64,000 nt of DNA, from positions 40,194,879-40,258,878 of the forward strand of contig NC_089238.1 of assembly GCF_963924675.1 (NCBI RefSeq). The letters are read 5' to 3'. Under the pieces are notes generated by a model that was given only the letters and a program-made list of their open reading frames with translations, was not told the origin of the DNA and did no database searches. Shown piece by piece: positions 23,401-35,940 of the stretch (positions are counted from its first letter, which is position 1; each line of letters begins with the position of its first letter). The DNA comes from Phocoena phocoena (lineage: Eukaryota > Chordata > Mammalia > Artiodactyla > Phocoenidae). A program made the position numbers and the translations under genes.

Positions 23401-26400
23401 CTATGAACACTCATACACAAGTTTTTTTGTGGACATATGTTTTCAATTCTCTTGGGTTTATACCTAGGAGTGGGATTGCTGGGTCCTGTGGTAACTCTAT
23501 ATTTAACCTTTTTAAAAAATAATTAATTAATTAATTTTTGGCTGTGTTGGGTCTTCGTTGCTGTGCGCAAGCTTTGTCTAGTTGTGGCGAACAGGGGCTA
23601 CTCTTTGTTGCGGTGCAGTGGCTTCTCTTGTTGCGGAGCACGGGCTCTAGGTGCGCGGGCTTCAGTAGTTGTGGCATACGGGCTTAGTAGTTGTGGTGCA
23701 CGGGCTTAGTTGCTCTGTGGCATGTGGGATCTTCCCGGACCAGGGCTCGAACCCGTGTCCCCTGCGTTGGGAGGCAGATTCTTAACCACTGCGCCACCAG
23801 GGAAGTCCTATGTTTAACCTTTTGAAAAACTGCCAGGGTGTTTTCCAAAGCACCTGCACCATTCTCCCTTCCCACCGGCAATATACAAAGGTTCCAGTTT
23901 TTCCACGTCCTTTCCAATATTTATTATTATCTATCTTTTTGAAGTATTTCATGAGTCTCTTTCAATCTTCAGATTCCTCCTCTGCCTCTCTTTTATTTTT
24001 CTTGTAATTTTGTTGCTGTGTTGAAGAAACCAGTTTGTTCTGGAGAGTATCCCAGAGTTTGAGGGTTTTTGTGTTTTTGTTTTTCCTGAAGTATAGTTGA
24101 TTTATAATGTTGTGTTAGTTTCAGGCGTACAGTAAAGTGGTTCAGTTATATATATTATATATTCAGAATGTTTTCCCTTATAGATTATTACAAGATATTG
24201 AGTATAACTCCCTGTGCTATACAATAGGTCCTTGTTGGTTATTTTATATATAGTACTGTGTTTGTGTTAATCCCCAAATCCTAATTTATCCCTCCCCGCT
24301 TTGTCGCTTTGGTAACCATAAGTTTGTTTTCTATGTCTGTGAGTCACTGTTTTGTAAATAAGTTCATCTGTATCATTTTTTTAGATTACACATATAACAG
24401 AGTTTGGGTCTTGCTGATTACATCCCTAGGGTGTCTTTTAACTGTTTCTCTGTCCCCTGTATGCCTGTAAACTTGTATTTATGTTCCAGAGGCTTGATCA
24501 GATTCAGATTTTAGGTTTTGCTTTGTTTTGTTTGGGGACAAGACTACTTCATATGTGGTGCAGTGGACTTCCAACAGAAAACATAGAATGTCTGATTGTC
24601 TTGCTTTCTGTGACAAAATAAGTTGTTGACATCACAGTCAGATTTCAATGTGCATTTCTCTTAGCATGAGTGAGATGAACATCTCCTCATTGTGTAAGAG
24701 CCATTTACTGATATTCCTTATTCTGTCTGAAAATATTCTTTCACCAAATATGCGTGGCTGGCATATTTCTTATTCATTTATAGAAATTCTTTATCTATTA
24801 AGAATATCAGCTCTGGGCTTCCCTGGTGGCGCAGTGGTTAAGAATCCACCTGGCAGTGCAGGGGACACGGGTTCGACCCCTGGTCCGGGAAGATCCCACA
24901 TGCCATAGAGCAAGTAAGCCCGTGTGCCACAACTACTGAGCCTGCACTCTAGAGCCCGCGAGCCACAACTACTGAAGCCCGTGCACCCAGAGCCCGTGCT
25001 CTGCAACAAGAGAAGCCACCGCAATGAGAAGCCTGTGCACCGCAATGAAGAGTAGCCCCCGCTCGCCGCAACTAGAGAAAGCCCGCGCACAACAGCAAAG
25101 ACTCAACACAGCAAAAAATAAATAAATAAATTTAAAAAACAAAAATAATAATATCAGCTTTTTCTCTGTTAGGGGACTTTCAATCTCTTTCTGCCTCCCT
25201 GATCCCCATAGCAGGGCGGGCTGTGCTTTTTATGTTCTAGACACAGCTGCCCTTCTCTTTGTAGTTCTCCTCATACTATCACTCTTTGTTTGGAGGATAC
25301 TTTCTTTATGTCATTCTTGCCACCTAGAGTGTGAGATCCTTAAGGACAGGAATCTTGTCTGTCCGATTCCCACAGTTCTCCTACTGCCTCCTAGGACCTG
25401 GCACACAGTGAGTAGAAAGGACACTCTCACTCCATCAAGCTCATTTGTGACTATTTGTTTGAGGCTAAACTATGGGGCTAAACCATGGTGCCGAGCCCCA
25501 AGGAGCCTCAGTGAGCATGGTGGAAAAGGCTGGGGCAGTGAAGGCAGTTGGGGGTGGGGGGCGCAGAGTTACAGGCAGGAAATCTGTAAAGCAAGTGTTG
25601 GTAGATCAGTGTCCCTTGAGCTGAGCTGAGGACAGGAAGGAGGTGGCGACATCAGCAGTCTGGGAGGGCGGCTAAATGGGGAGACCCAACCCTGATGTCC
25701 ATCTCTCTGCCCACAGGCCAGGACTCTTCCAGCCCCGTGCGGACCACGCACATGGGCCAGGTGCGGGGGAGCCTCGTCCATGTGAAGAACACTGATGTGG
25801 GGATCCACACCTTCTTGGGAATTCCCTTCGCCAAGCCACCTCTAGGGCTGTTGCGGTTTGCGCCCCCGGAGCCCCCGGAATCTTGGAGTGGTGTAAAGGA
25901 TGGGACCTCCCACCCAGCCAAGTAAGCAGGGGGTCCAGGGAACTCTAAGCCCTGGGATAGAGGGTACTCTGAGCTCTGGGCCAGGCTGCAGTTGTCATTT
26001 CATGTCATTTCAAAACAGCCAGTTTTCCCTCTGAGTTTGGTGGATTTTCACATGCATTTTTCTGATAAGCATGCAGGGGCTTGAAAGGGTGAAGTAACTT
26101 TCCCAGACTGAGGGCTTAGCACTCAAAGAGCATTAGCTCCACAAGCTGAAGGGACAAGCAGAGACACACAACTCCCTAGGTTCTAGTTGTGACAGGTGAT
26201 CTCTGCCACCAGAGGAGGTATCTCTGGGAGAGGTTTGAACCTCGTAGGAGCTCCTGACTCTAGCAGCAGACACTAGATCCCTGAGGAGCAGAAGACCCCG
26301 CTCTGCACAGTCACTGTGCCAACCGACAGGGCCAGATGCCGTTGACCAAGGGGTGTGTATATGTTCTTGAAACTGGAAACTGTGAGAGTGATGAGGTTCC

Positions 26401-29400
26401 CTGAGAGTCTGACTTGGGATGAGGGATGTCCCACTGCCCTTCTCATGAGAAATTAATCCATTCCTTTTGGCAGCACATGTATACAGGCTACTCCCCTGTT
26501 CCAGGTCTGCCTGAGTACAGTGATATGGTGGTGAATGTCAACACATGCAACCAATCGTTCTCATAGAGACCCTCCAGAGTCAAGATTTCTCAACCTCAGG
26601 AGGATTGATATCCAAGGCCCTCATAAGCTTGAGGCCTCCTGGAAGACTAGGCTCCATCCCAGCTTCCCCAGAGTCTGTGGCCTGTAGCTTGGTGCAAAGG
26701 GGCTTTAGGGAGGGATCACATGTGCGTGAGGTATCAGAGGAAGTGGGACTAAGGGTAGTTGGGGGCATATCTGGGCCCAGGATCTGGTTATGGCCACTGC
26801 ATGGCCCCAGGACTGACTGCCTGCCACGGTCACCAGGTGTCTGCAGGACTTCGCTAGCATGAAAGGACTGACTCTGAAACTACTGAATGTGACCCTGCCT
26901 TCTACCTCCATGTCTGAAGACTGCCTGTACCTCAACATCTACACACCTGCCCATTCCCATGAGGGCTCTAAGCTGCCTGTGAGTGCCAGGCCACAGCTGG
27001 CTAAGGGGTGGGAGGACATTTCTTCCGCAGAAGATTGAAAAGAACAAGATCAGCCTGGGCCCCACTGCAGTGTGGACCCTGTTAAGAAGCTTCTTCCTAT
27101 CAGATCCAAGAGAGTATTTCTTACCCAGCATGGGTGGCTGATACCTGGGCACAGGGTCACAGAACCCTGGCTGCTCCCAGACGTCAGAAACTGTGGCCCT
27201 GGTAGGGACCCAGGACCTATACCCAACCAACTCATACCCAGGACCCACTCAGGTGCTGAGGGATGCACTTTGCGGTGGCCGGAGACCCCAGCCATGGATT
27301 ATCTGTTGGGCCAATGAGAATAGAGCACACTTGTAATTAATGTGCGTGCATGTGGGGTGATCAGAGAGACATCCCTTTTCTTTCCATGTCAGAGAGGGTT
27401 CTGGGAGAAATGGAGCCGGGCTTCGGTATGTGGGACGGGCCCCAAAGTGTGGGAGGCCCGGTTTTCCTGATAGAACTTGGGTTGCCTTCAGCCTAGGTCG
27501 TGAAGACACCACTTTGTCTTGCTGGAGTTCTGTCCGTGTGGCTAGGAGGACAGAGCCAAAGTGGTTACTTTAGGTAGCAGCACTGATGGGGTTTGGGCTT
27601 GGTGGGAGCCATATGGTGTCTGTGCCTTGGATTCGCCAGGTGATGGTGTGGATCCACGGTGGTGGGTTTGTCATGGGCATGGCTTCCACGTATGACGGCT
27701 CTGCTCTGGCGGCCTTCGAGGACGTGGTGGTGGTCGTTATCCAGTACCGCCTGGGTTTGCTGGGCTTCTTCAGGTGAGACTGGGGCTGGGCTCGGCAACA
27801 CAGGCTGATGGAGCCAGGACAGTCCCATGACCCTCATCCCTGCCACCTCTCAGCACTGGAGACAAACACGCAACTGGCAACTGGGGCTACCTGGATCAAG
27901 TGGCCGCACTACGCTGGGTCCAGCAGAATATCATCTACTTTGGAGGCGACCCTGACCATGTCACCATTTTTGGCGCGTCTGCGGGTGGCATGAGCGTGTC
28001 TTTGCATGTTGTGTCCCCCATGTCCAAAGGACTCTTCCACTGTGCCATCATGGAGAGTGGCGTGGCCCTGCTGCCCAGCTTCACCGCCAACTCATCTGAC
28101 GTGGTCTCCACAGTGAGTGCCCCCAACCGTGGGAAGCCCAGACCTGCTGCCCCATCTCTTACCTCTCAGCCTCCATTACTCTGTCTGTTAAATGGGGATA
28201 ACAAGGACTCCCCTGCCATCAGAGGACCTTGGAAACAGCCACCTATGTGGGGATTGTTCAAGGGTCAGAATTCACAGACCTCTGTCAGTGCAGAGGCTGA
28301 GTACATTCTGTGGCCCACAAGACTGCTGCACTGGGAGCCCCCATCATAGGCAGGACCATATAGGCAGGTGGGATGGCCCCCCTGGCAGAGTCCTCTGAGC
28401 ATCAGGGAAGTTGGAACAATTTCAAAACTGTAGGAATCCATTCACAATACTCTGTGAGATTTGGGGTACACCTGCCTCCAGTTGGGGCACTGGGCAAACC
28501 TCTCTCCCCTACCTGGAAGCATGAGCCAGCCGCTGCCTGGTCTCTTTACAGGTGGTGGCCAACCTGTCTGCCTGTGGCCAGGTTGACTCAGAGGCCCTGG
28601 TGGACTGCCTGCGGCACAAGAGTGAAGAGGAGATTCTGGCCATCAACAAGGTTTGACTGATGGACATGGCTGTGGAGGGAAGGGTCCAGTAGGTGTGGGG
28701 CAGGCAAGCCTGGGTGCCCTTCATCCTCCCTGGGCAAGTTACTGTAGTTCCTCACCTTGGTGTCCTCACAGCCCTGGATGGGAAATCGAGGCCAGGCCAT
28801 GCTGAGGCAGGTATAGGACCTGCTGGGGTGGGTGTGAGCATTCTGGGACGAGCCAAGAAGGGGTGGAAGATGTCTGCGGCATCAGAGATTGTCTGCAACC
28901 TGACCTTGAGTGTCCCTTAGCCCTTCAGCATCATCCCTGGCCTGGTGGACGGGATCTTCCTGCCCAAGCACCCCCAGGAGCTGCTGGCCTCTGCCGACTT
29001 GCACCCTGTCCCCAGCATCATTGGTGTAAACAACGATGAATACAGTTGGATCATCCCCTCGGTGAGGCCCACTCCCAAGCCTCCAGGTGCGGGGGAGCCC
29101 ATCCAGTGGGAAGGCCTCAGGGCTTCGTAGCTCCAGGCCCATCGTATCTCCAACTCGATACTCCCCCACCACCCAGTTCATGAACAATTCTGACGCCCAG
29201 AAGGAAATGGACAGAGAGACCATAAAGGATGGCTTGCAGAAAATATCAAAAATGATGGTGAGGTTCCTGGGGACCTGCCCACATGGGGAGGGGGCTCCTT
29301 TCCTCTCCCAAGGCACGGGAAACCCAGCCCCCAGATATCCTGTGCATGCAGCACCCCTCGCCCAGAGCTTGGCCCCTTTCCCCGATTCCCTATCCCATCC

Positions 29401-31868
29401 CAGGATCCGTCTCCCGGTCCTGCCTCTGCTGCGTCCCGGCCCTGCCAGCCTGCCTAACCTGCCTCTTCCTGATCCCGTGGCGCAGATGATGCCGCCTGAG
29501 TTTGGTGACCTGTTGATGGAGGAGTACATAGGGGACAGTGAGGACCCCCAGACCCTCCGAATCCAGTTCCATGAGATCCTGGGGGACTGCATCTTCGTGA
29601 TCCCTGCACTCCAAGTAGCAAAGTTGCAGTGTGAGTACATCTGCACTAAGGGCAGACTGGCTAGGGGGCCACTCAGAGCTGCAGGTGCCAGATGAGGTCT
29701 ACTGGTATCCAAATAGACCATGTCTGTTTATTGGTGCCTGGCACTTGATATCCTTCATCGTGGTAAATCCTCATGGCTAGTCTAAGAGACAGACATTTAC
29801 CCCATTTTACGGAGGAGGAAACAGGTTCAGTGACCTTCAGTGACTTGTCTAAAACCATAGCCTAGGAAGTTCCAAGACCACAATTTGAACCCAGGCCCTT
29901 CCCACTGCCCTTGCTCCAGCCTGGGGCTCCTCCACCCCATTGTCCAGATTCCAACCAGCTTTGGACTTAGCTATGTCATCACCATGGGTGATGCAAGAAA
30001 GCCCCAGGTGAGGGGCCGCCAGGTCACGGCCCGTCTTCCGCACCTCCCCAGGTTCCTACGCCCCTGTCTACTTCTACGAGTTCCAGCATCAGCCGAGCTT
30101 CTTCAGGGATTTCAGGCCGAGCTATGTGAGGGCAGACCATGGAGATGAGGTTCACTTCATCTTCAGAAGTCCTTTGGGGAGCAGCCACAGTGAGTCTTCC
30201 TAGGTGGGGGTCTCTCTGAGACTCCTCATTCCCAGGATGTGGGATGGGACATTGGCTAAGACCCTGAGTGAGGGTGATTGCCCTCACTGTACAGACGAGG
30301 AAACTGAGGCTCAGCGGGAGGAGGGGATCAGGTGTCCAAGATGTGACAGCTAGAAAGATTGAGCTTGAATTGGAGTGTAATATTCTTCAGACTGGAACCC
30401 GTGCTCCCTCCACCTCTCCCCACCCTGACCTTGGGTTTCTGGCATGGGTGCAGAGGGGGTGTTTGAAAGGCCTTTCTTTCTTCCTTCCTTCCTTCCTTCC
30501 TTCCTTCCTTCCTTCCTTCCTTCCTTCCTTCCTTCCTCCCTCCCTCCCTCCCTCTCTCTCTCTTTCTCTTTCTTTCTTCCTTTTTTTCTTTCTTTTCTTT
30601 CCTCCCTCCCTCCTTTCTTTCTTTCTTCCTTCCTTTCTCTCTCTCTTTCTTTCCCTCCCTTCCTTCATTCCTTGCTTTCTTTCTTTTTCATATTTCTTTC
30701 TTTCTTTCTTTCTTTCTTTTTTTGCGGTACGCGGGCCTCTCACTGTTGTGGCCTCTCCTGTTGCGGAGCACAGGCTCCAGACGCACAGGCTCAGCAGCCA
30801 TGGCTCACGGGCCCAGCCGCTCCGCGACATGTGGGATCTTCCCGGACCGGGGCACGAACCGGTGTCCCCTGCATCGGCAGGCGGACTCTCAACCACTGCG
30901 CCACCAGGGAAGCCCCATATTTATTTCTTAAATGGCCTTCTGCTGTCAGAAGATGGGAGCCTTCTGGGTCAGGGATGAGCCCAGTGTTGGGTCAGCCAGA
31001 GGCCGGGATGAATATATGGGGTTTGGGCAAGGAGAGGGCCTGGGGAGCGGGCAGAGAGCCAGGCCTTGGGATGGCAGGGAGGAGCCTGGGATGGGGTGAG
31101 GGGGAATGACCCACATGCCGGACGGAGTTGCCCTGACCTGGACGCTTGTCCTCTTGCTCTGTAGTCCAACTCACTGAGGAGGAGGAGCTGCTGAGCAGGA
31201 AGATGATGAAGTATTGGGCCAACTTTGCTCGAAATGGGTGAGATGTCACACTCCTACTTTAACCTCCACGGTGGGGAGGGCAGGGCTTGAGCCCATCCTG
31301 GGCTCCCCTTGTCTGTGGTGACTTCATTAGCGGATGTGTCCTTAATTGCATGGCAGCCCCCTCCCCAGCTCCAGGACCCTCCTGGACAGAAAGGGGCCTT
31401 ATGGGTGCTGGACACTCATTCCATCTTGGGGTGACCTGGATGGGGGGTGACAGTGCTGTTATCTGCAGAGCCTCCCTCTATCAGGAAGGGACAGAGGCCG
31501 CCCTGTCCCCTGCGGAGCTGACGCTCTGGTGGGAGGTAGTTTCTTTCCTCCTTCTGGAACCCCACCCCCATTCCCCAAGCTTGTTTGGCTGCCTTGCCTG
31601 ATTCCAGTCACGGTGCTCTGTCTGGGCTGGGTAGGGCCCACAGTGACCTTTACACTGCCCCACGGGAGGGCATGTCTACAGGAACCCCAACGGCGAGGGT
31701 CTGCCCCACTGGCCTGTGTTCAACCAGGAGGAGCAGTACATGCAGCTGAACACGCAGCCTGCAGTGGGCCGAGCCCTGAAGGCCCACAGGCTGCAGTTCT
31801 GGACGAAGACCCTACCCCAGAAGATACGGGAGCTAATGGAGGCCAAGGAGAAGCACACAGAACTGTAA
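20456..31868 (+). CDS. CES2: Carboxylesterase 2, complete in 12 exons
   Basis: Coding exons are 20456-20531, 25717-25921, 26837-26978, 27640-27773, 27854-28112, 28552-28650, 28921-29061, 29177-29257, 29486-29630, 30052-30189, 31165-31237 and 31682-31868 (TAA). Phases join into 560 codons, so 559 residues, equal to human CES2. A signal peptide spans about residues 1-26. The oxyanion motif is HGGG, the nucleophile is S228 in GASAGG, the acid is E345 in VNNDE and the base is H457 in ADHGDE. The C-terminal HTEL is an ER-retrieval signal. The enzyme hydrolyses esters with a small acyl and large alcohol group, including prodrugs, in the ER lumen of intestine and liver (family knowledge). Odd point: residue 227, almost always Glu in CES1/CES2, is Ala here. 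Confidence 0.96.
20571..20740 (+). repeat. Copy A of a local duplication in CES2 intron 1
   Basis: This segment, which starts 39 bases inside the intron, is similar to 22335-22495. The first 90 bases or so are closest, and the later part includes a MIR-like core. Confidence 0.65.
21174..21404 (-). mobile_element. CHR-type SINE (reverse orientation)
   Basis: The element has a T-rich start, repeated 'gttgcagcacgtgggatc' units, the complement of a B box ('gggatcgaaccc'), and the terminal 'ccactagggaagtcc'. Confidence 0.85.
22335..22495 (+). repeat. Copy B of a local duplication in CES2 intron 1
   Basis: See copy A. Shared wording includes 'gccaaattctgcag', 'ggaggaaaggcg' and 'ggaggtgggagcc'. 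It follows a T-rich tract at 22280-22315. Confidence 0.65.
22652..22880 (-). mobile_element. CHR-type SINE with 10-base target-site duplication
   Basis: The body is about 22662-22870, with its T tract (complement of the A tail) first and 'accagggaagcccc' last. TCACCTGTAA flanks both ends at 22652-22661 and 22871-22880. It lies in CES2 intron 1. Confidence 0.92.
23040..23500 (-). mobile_element. LINE-1 3'-end fragment (reverse orientation)
   Basis: The complementary translation includes '[10 protein letters not shown]' and '[10 protein letters not shown]', which are L1 3'-region wording. The fragment seems to continue after the SINE at 23511-23808, to about 23930. Confidence 0.75.
23511..23808 (-). 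mobile_element. Long CHR-type SINE (reverse orientation) inserted in L1
   Basis: This long form carries several 'gtagttgtggc' units before the tRNA-like part and ends 'accagggaagtcc'. Flanks TATTTAACCTTTT (before) and TGTTTAACCTTTT (after) form a near-perfect duplication. Confidence 0.9.
24080..24420 (-). mobile_element. LINE-1-derived 3' UTR-like fragment
   Basis: The wording ('gtatagttgatttataatgt', 'ctgtgctatacaataggtcc', 'agttcatctgtatcattttt') is the complement of artiodactyl/cetacean L1 3' ends. Confidence 0.65.
24814..25145 (+). mobile_element. Long CHR-type SINE
   Basis: It starts 'gggcttccctggtggcgcag', has 'gggttcgacccc', and ends in an (AAAT)n tail near 25110-25140. The target sequence ATATCAGCT is found on both sides. 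Confidence 0.92.
30473..30720. repeat. Long polypyrimidine (CCTT)n/(CTTT)n tract in CES2 intron 10
   Basis: Nearly all bases over about 245 positions are C or T, in CCTT, CCCT and CTTT units. It passes directly into the T-rich start of a reverse SINE. Confidence 0.95.
30721..30916 (-). mobile_element. CHR-type SINE (reverse orientation) in CES2 intron 10
   Basis: It has 'tttgcggtacgcgggcctct' near the start and ends 'accagggaagcccc'. The preceding pyrimidine tract may have grown from its tail. Confidence 0.9.
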
Positions 31869-31976
31869 CTGCCTGCGTCTGGGGGGAGGGGGGTGGAGGG
31901 GTGGGCTTGAGTGTAGGTGGGGGTCTGCTGGATGTGCCCACACACACCCAGTGAGGAGCCAGTAGTTTTTTCCTTC

Positions 31977-32035
31977 ATTCACATAGCCATTCATTCATTC
32001 ATTCATTCATTCGTCTACCCATCCATCCATCCAGC
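31977..32035. repeat. (TTCA)n/(CCAT)n simple repeat
   Basis: ATTC/TTCA units are followed by CATC units, just downstream of the CES2 stop, probably in its 3' UTR or flank. Confidence 0.85.
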
Positions 32036-33460
32036 AAACATTGAAGAACCTACTGCATGTTAGCTCCCAAGCCTGCCATGGGTCGTCTCTTGTTAGACAC
32101 AATCCATAAACCCTCCCAGGAAGCTGGATGAGCAAACCCCAATGGAAGTTTACCTTCCTCAACACCCCACTGGGCCCTGGGCCCCATCCTCCCTTCCTCA
32201 CCTCCACTCCCGCCCCACCCTCTTTCTCCTCTCCCTCTGAAGGAAGGTGCTTTGGGGCATGTCGCCCACACTTGGCTCTCAGCAAGGCCCCCATGCTTTC
32301 CATCTGTAAATGGCCAATAGGAAGCCTGGATACCAGGAGCCTGGGAGCTCTGAGATCTCAGCCCCACTGAGGCTCCCAACTACGAAGAATATAAGTGTCC
32401 CTGTCCCCACTCATTGTCCCCTAGATTGAGTGTTGTCTATCATTGACATTTAAACAACCTACTCATTCACTTATCAGTGTCCCACGGAGGTAACTGACCC
32501 CATTTTTTGTAGGAACTCAGAGTGGGCTTGTCCATGGGTCCCTGGAGCCTGGACCAGCTGCCCACTGGCCAGGAGAAGCAGGCAGGTTCCTCAGTCACTG
32601 CCTCCGGAAGTTTGTCTTCATTCTCAGTGGTTCTGCAGACACTGTAGGGCCCAAGCTTTACATGACTGTAGCACATCCATGAAGATGTTTATCTGTGGGA
32701 TGTTTCCTGGAAGTAGGATTGAGGGGTCAGAAGATCCAGGCATATCTAGGGGAAGAGACTCCTGTCGGCTGGCTCCCAAGGGCCTCTTCATCCAGGGAGG
32801 TCTCCTCTTGCCTTTTAGAATTCCCCTTGCTACCCTGCCCCCCTCCCCCACCCCCTCTGCTGAGCATTGCCCAACTCACCAATTCAATGTGGGTATCCAC
32901 GTGATTAGTTTTCCTACTTATCTCATTGTTTTCCCCAAACTTTTATTCCCCCTGCACCATCTCCAGCCCACAAAAAAACCCTATCTTACATTTTATCTCA
33001 ACATGCAGAGGTACCAATTATGTTCACTCTGCCTGTTTGTGCAACCAAAGCACTTTCTCTCTATTATTAAGAAGCTGTATCCCTCTTCTCATAGATCCAG
33101 GACTCCCTATCTCTGACCCTCTGGGCACCAGGTTTCCCAGGAGGAAGGTCCCCCTTCTTTCTGCCCCACCATAGAGCCTCCTGAAGTTGGGCTTGAAGGC
33201 TGGAGATTCCTGCATTGCCAACTATGGCCACCAGATGGCAGACAAGCATAACCTTAAGCTTGAGATGACCAACTCTGGAGCCGGAAGGAGCTTTCCTTCT
33301 AAAGAACTCTGCCTGGTGCTAATGCTTCCGCCACCCCCGCATCCTCAAAGCATTTGTTGAGCACCTATGGCATGCATGCCTCTGTTTTTCAGTCCTGCAT
33401 ATGCACAGTATACTTCCCAAAAGTGGATTCCCAGAACTAGTTTTTAGGACTAGTTTTAGT
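32036..33460. other. DNA downstream of CES2, no gene recognised
   Basis: The CES2 3' UTR presumably ends here, but no convincing AATAAA was found. CES3 5' exons, expected after CES2, were not recognised. Confidence 0.45.
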
Positions 33461-33461
33461 T

Positions 33462-34370
33462 AATCTTTTTTTTTTAACAGCTTTATTGTGGAATAATTTA
33501 CATACAATCAAATTCACCCATTTTAGGTGTACAGTTTGATAAATTGGGATAAATGTATAAGACATACAACCACCATCACATCAAGTTTTAGGATGCATCC
33601 ACTGCTCAGAAAAGTTCCTTTAGGGACTTCCCTAGTGGTCCAGTTGTTAGGACTTCACCTTCTAATGCGAGGGGTGTGGGTTTGATCCCTGGTCGGGGAG
33701 CTGGGATCCCACATGCTTCGTGGCCAAAAAGCCAAAGCATAAAATAGAGGCAATATTGTAACAAATTCAATAAAGACTTTAAAAATGATCCACATCAAAA
33801 AAAAATCTTAAAAAAAAAAAAAAGTTCCTTTACGCCACTTTGCACTGCCCTGACCCTGGTCCCTCACAACCACTAAATCGCTTTCTGTTGCTATAGTTTG
33901 CCTTTTCTAAAATGTCATAGAAGTGAAATCATTCTTTTACCAGCTTCTGTCTCTTAGCATAATGTTTTTGAGATTCAACTAGTAGTTCTCTTTTCTTGCT
34001 GAATAGTATTCCATATATGACATGCCACCTTTTATCCGTTCATCCATTGATGGACATCTGAGTGATTTCTATTTTTCGGCTATTTTCAGTAAAGTTGCTA
34101 TGAACGTTTTCAGATAAGTCCTTGTGTGGACGTATGCTTTCATTTTGTAAGTAGTGAATAGCTAAGGGTGGAATTGCAGGGTCATGTGGAGAGTGTGTGC
34201 TTAACTTTTAAAGAAGGTGCCCAACTGCCTTCCAATTGACTGCCCCATTTCTGCATGCCCACCGGCCCTATAGGTGGGGTCCGATTGTTCCAGACCCTTG
34301 CCAACACTTGGTCTTATCAGTCTTTTACATTTGATTAATTTAATGGGTATGTAGTGGCATCTCATTGTGG
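33462..34370 (-). mobile_element. LINE-1-like 3' fragment interrupted by a SINE
   Basis: The wording 'aacagctttattgtggaata' and 'gctgaatagtattccatata' is the complement of L1M-type 3' sequence. The copy is split by the SINE at about 33623-33822. Confidence 0.7.
33610..33835 (+). mobile_element. CHR-type SINE with target-site duplication
   Basis: The body starts 'gggacttccctagtggtcca' and ends in an A tail near 33822. AAAAGTTCCTTTA flanks it on both sides. Confidence 0.9.
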
Positions 34371-35280
34371 TTGGTTACCTGCCTCTCTTTCTCAGTCTCT
34401 CTCTTTCTCATGAGGCCCTGAATGTACCTATGTGTCAAGGTTATGGGAGAGGGAACAGCCCCACCAGGGAGCCTTCCAACCAAAGAGGATTCAGGAAGCT
34501 GCACTGGTTATTTCTGGCAGAAGTTTGATCCTCCGGCTCTCCAACTCGAGGTGCCAGCTGGAACCCCAGGAGAGGATCTGGCACCTAGTCCAGGCATGAC
34601 CCTCACCCTGTCCCTCATTGAATCAGCACATCCAACCGTTTGAATCAGCAAGTATTTGCCAGTGCCTCATACTCTCCACCCATCCCCCCACCTCCCACTC
34701 CCAGCCAGCCATGTTCCTGACACTGAGGCCCAGAGGTAAGTCCTGCCCCGCCTTGGAGTGGGAGTCTCCCAAGCCAGCAGAGAGACAGACACCCTGAGAG
34801 ACCCTGTCCTGACACAAGAACAGGCTCCCATTGGCTCTGGTTTCTCACCTCGTGTTTTCACAATGTAACCTCACTTTAACCCTATGAGGTTGGTTCCTGT
34901 TATCATCACTGTTTTATAGATGACAAAACTAGGCCCAGAGCTGTGAAGTAACTTGTATTAGGTCACACAGCTGCCACTTGGGAGAGCCAGGATTTGAGTG
35001 CAGGAGGTCTGGCTCTTAAGTCACATCTTCCCTACATTTGGAATGGGATTCGAGTTGTTAATAGCAGTCTTCCTGCCCCCTTTCCTCCATCATCCCTACC
35101 CCGGGTCTCAGGGCCACTGGAGGGTAGTGCCCTGCTTCTGCCCTGTCATTTGAGGGTCCTCCAAGAGAGCAGGCCTACCTGAGAGTCACCCCCAACATAC
35201 ACCCTGGGTATCCTCAGTCCTCGGGCCCCTTGGCAGAGCTGCTCAGGCCCAAGGTGCTGAGGCTCTATAACGGCATCATC
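34371..35280. other. Intergenic stretch, no gene recognised
   Basis: A MIR-like fragment lies near 34860-35010 ('cctatgaggttggttcct', 'agaactaggcccagag'-like wording). Nothing else was identified. Confidence 0.45.
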
Positions 35281-35284
35281 CAAC

Positions 35285-35940
35285 CACTGTGGAAAAGAGC
35301 TTGTTTGTTTTTCAGAACATTAAACACAGAATTACCATATGACCAGCAATTCCATTCCTAGCTATACAGCCAAGAGAAATGAAAGCATAGGACCACAGAG
35401 AAATGTATAAATAAATGTTTATAGCAGTATTATTCATAATAGTCAAAAGGTAGAAACAACCCAAATGCCCTTCAATGAATGAATGGATAAAAAAATTGTG
35501 GTACAGCCACAGTGAAATATTATTCGGCCATGAAAAAGGAATGAAGTACTGATACGTGCTGCAACTTAGATGAACCTCAAAAACATGGTGCTAAGTGAAA
35601 GAAGCCAGACACAAAAGGTCACATATCGTATGATTGCTTTTATGTGATACATCCAGGATAGGTAAATCCATAGAGGCAGAGAGCAGATTAATGGTTATCA
35701 GGTCATCAGGGGATGGGGGTATTGTTGTGTGAGGTGAGGGGGGTAGGGGTGGGAATGGAGAGTGACTACTTAATGGGTACAGGGTGTATTGCTGGGGAAG
35801 TGAAAGAGTTTTGTAACTAGAGAAATACAGTAGTTACACAAAATTGCAAGCACACTAAATGCCACTGAATTGTATACTTTATAATGGTTTATTGTATGTT
35901 ATGTGAATTTCCATAAACTGTACATTTTTCAGCCAACTAG
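35285..35940 (+). mobile_element. LINE-1 3' fragment
   Basis: The wording 'agaattaccatatgaccagc', 'aaacaacccaaatgcccttc' and 'tattattcggccatgaaaaa' is the standard mammalian L1 3' region. Many mutations are present. Confidence 0.8.

Noticed and set aside
30387..31109. Long open frames rich in Phe/Leu/Ser or Lys/Glu/Arg on both strands
   Set aside because: They arise from the polypyrimidine tract and the SINE.
31977..32035. CRISPR-like regularity
   Set aside because: It is a plain tetranucleotide repeat in a mammalian genome.
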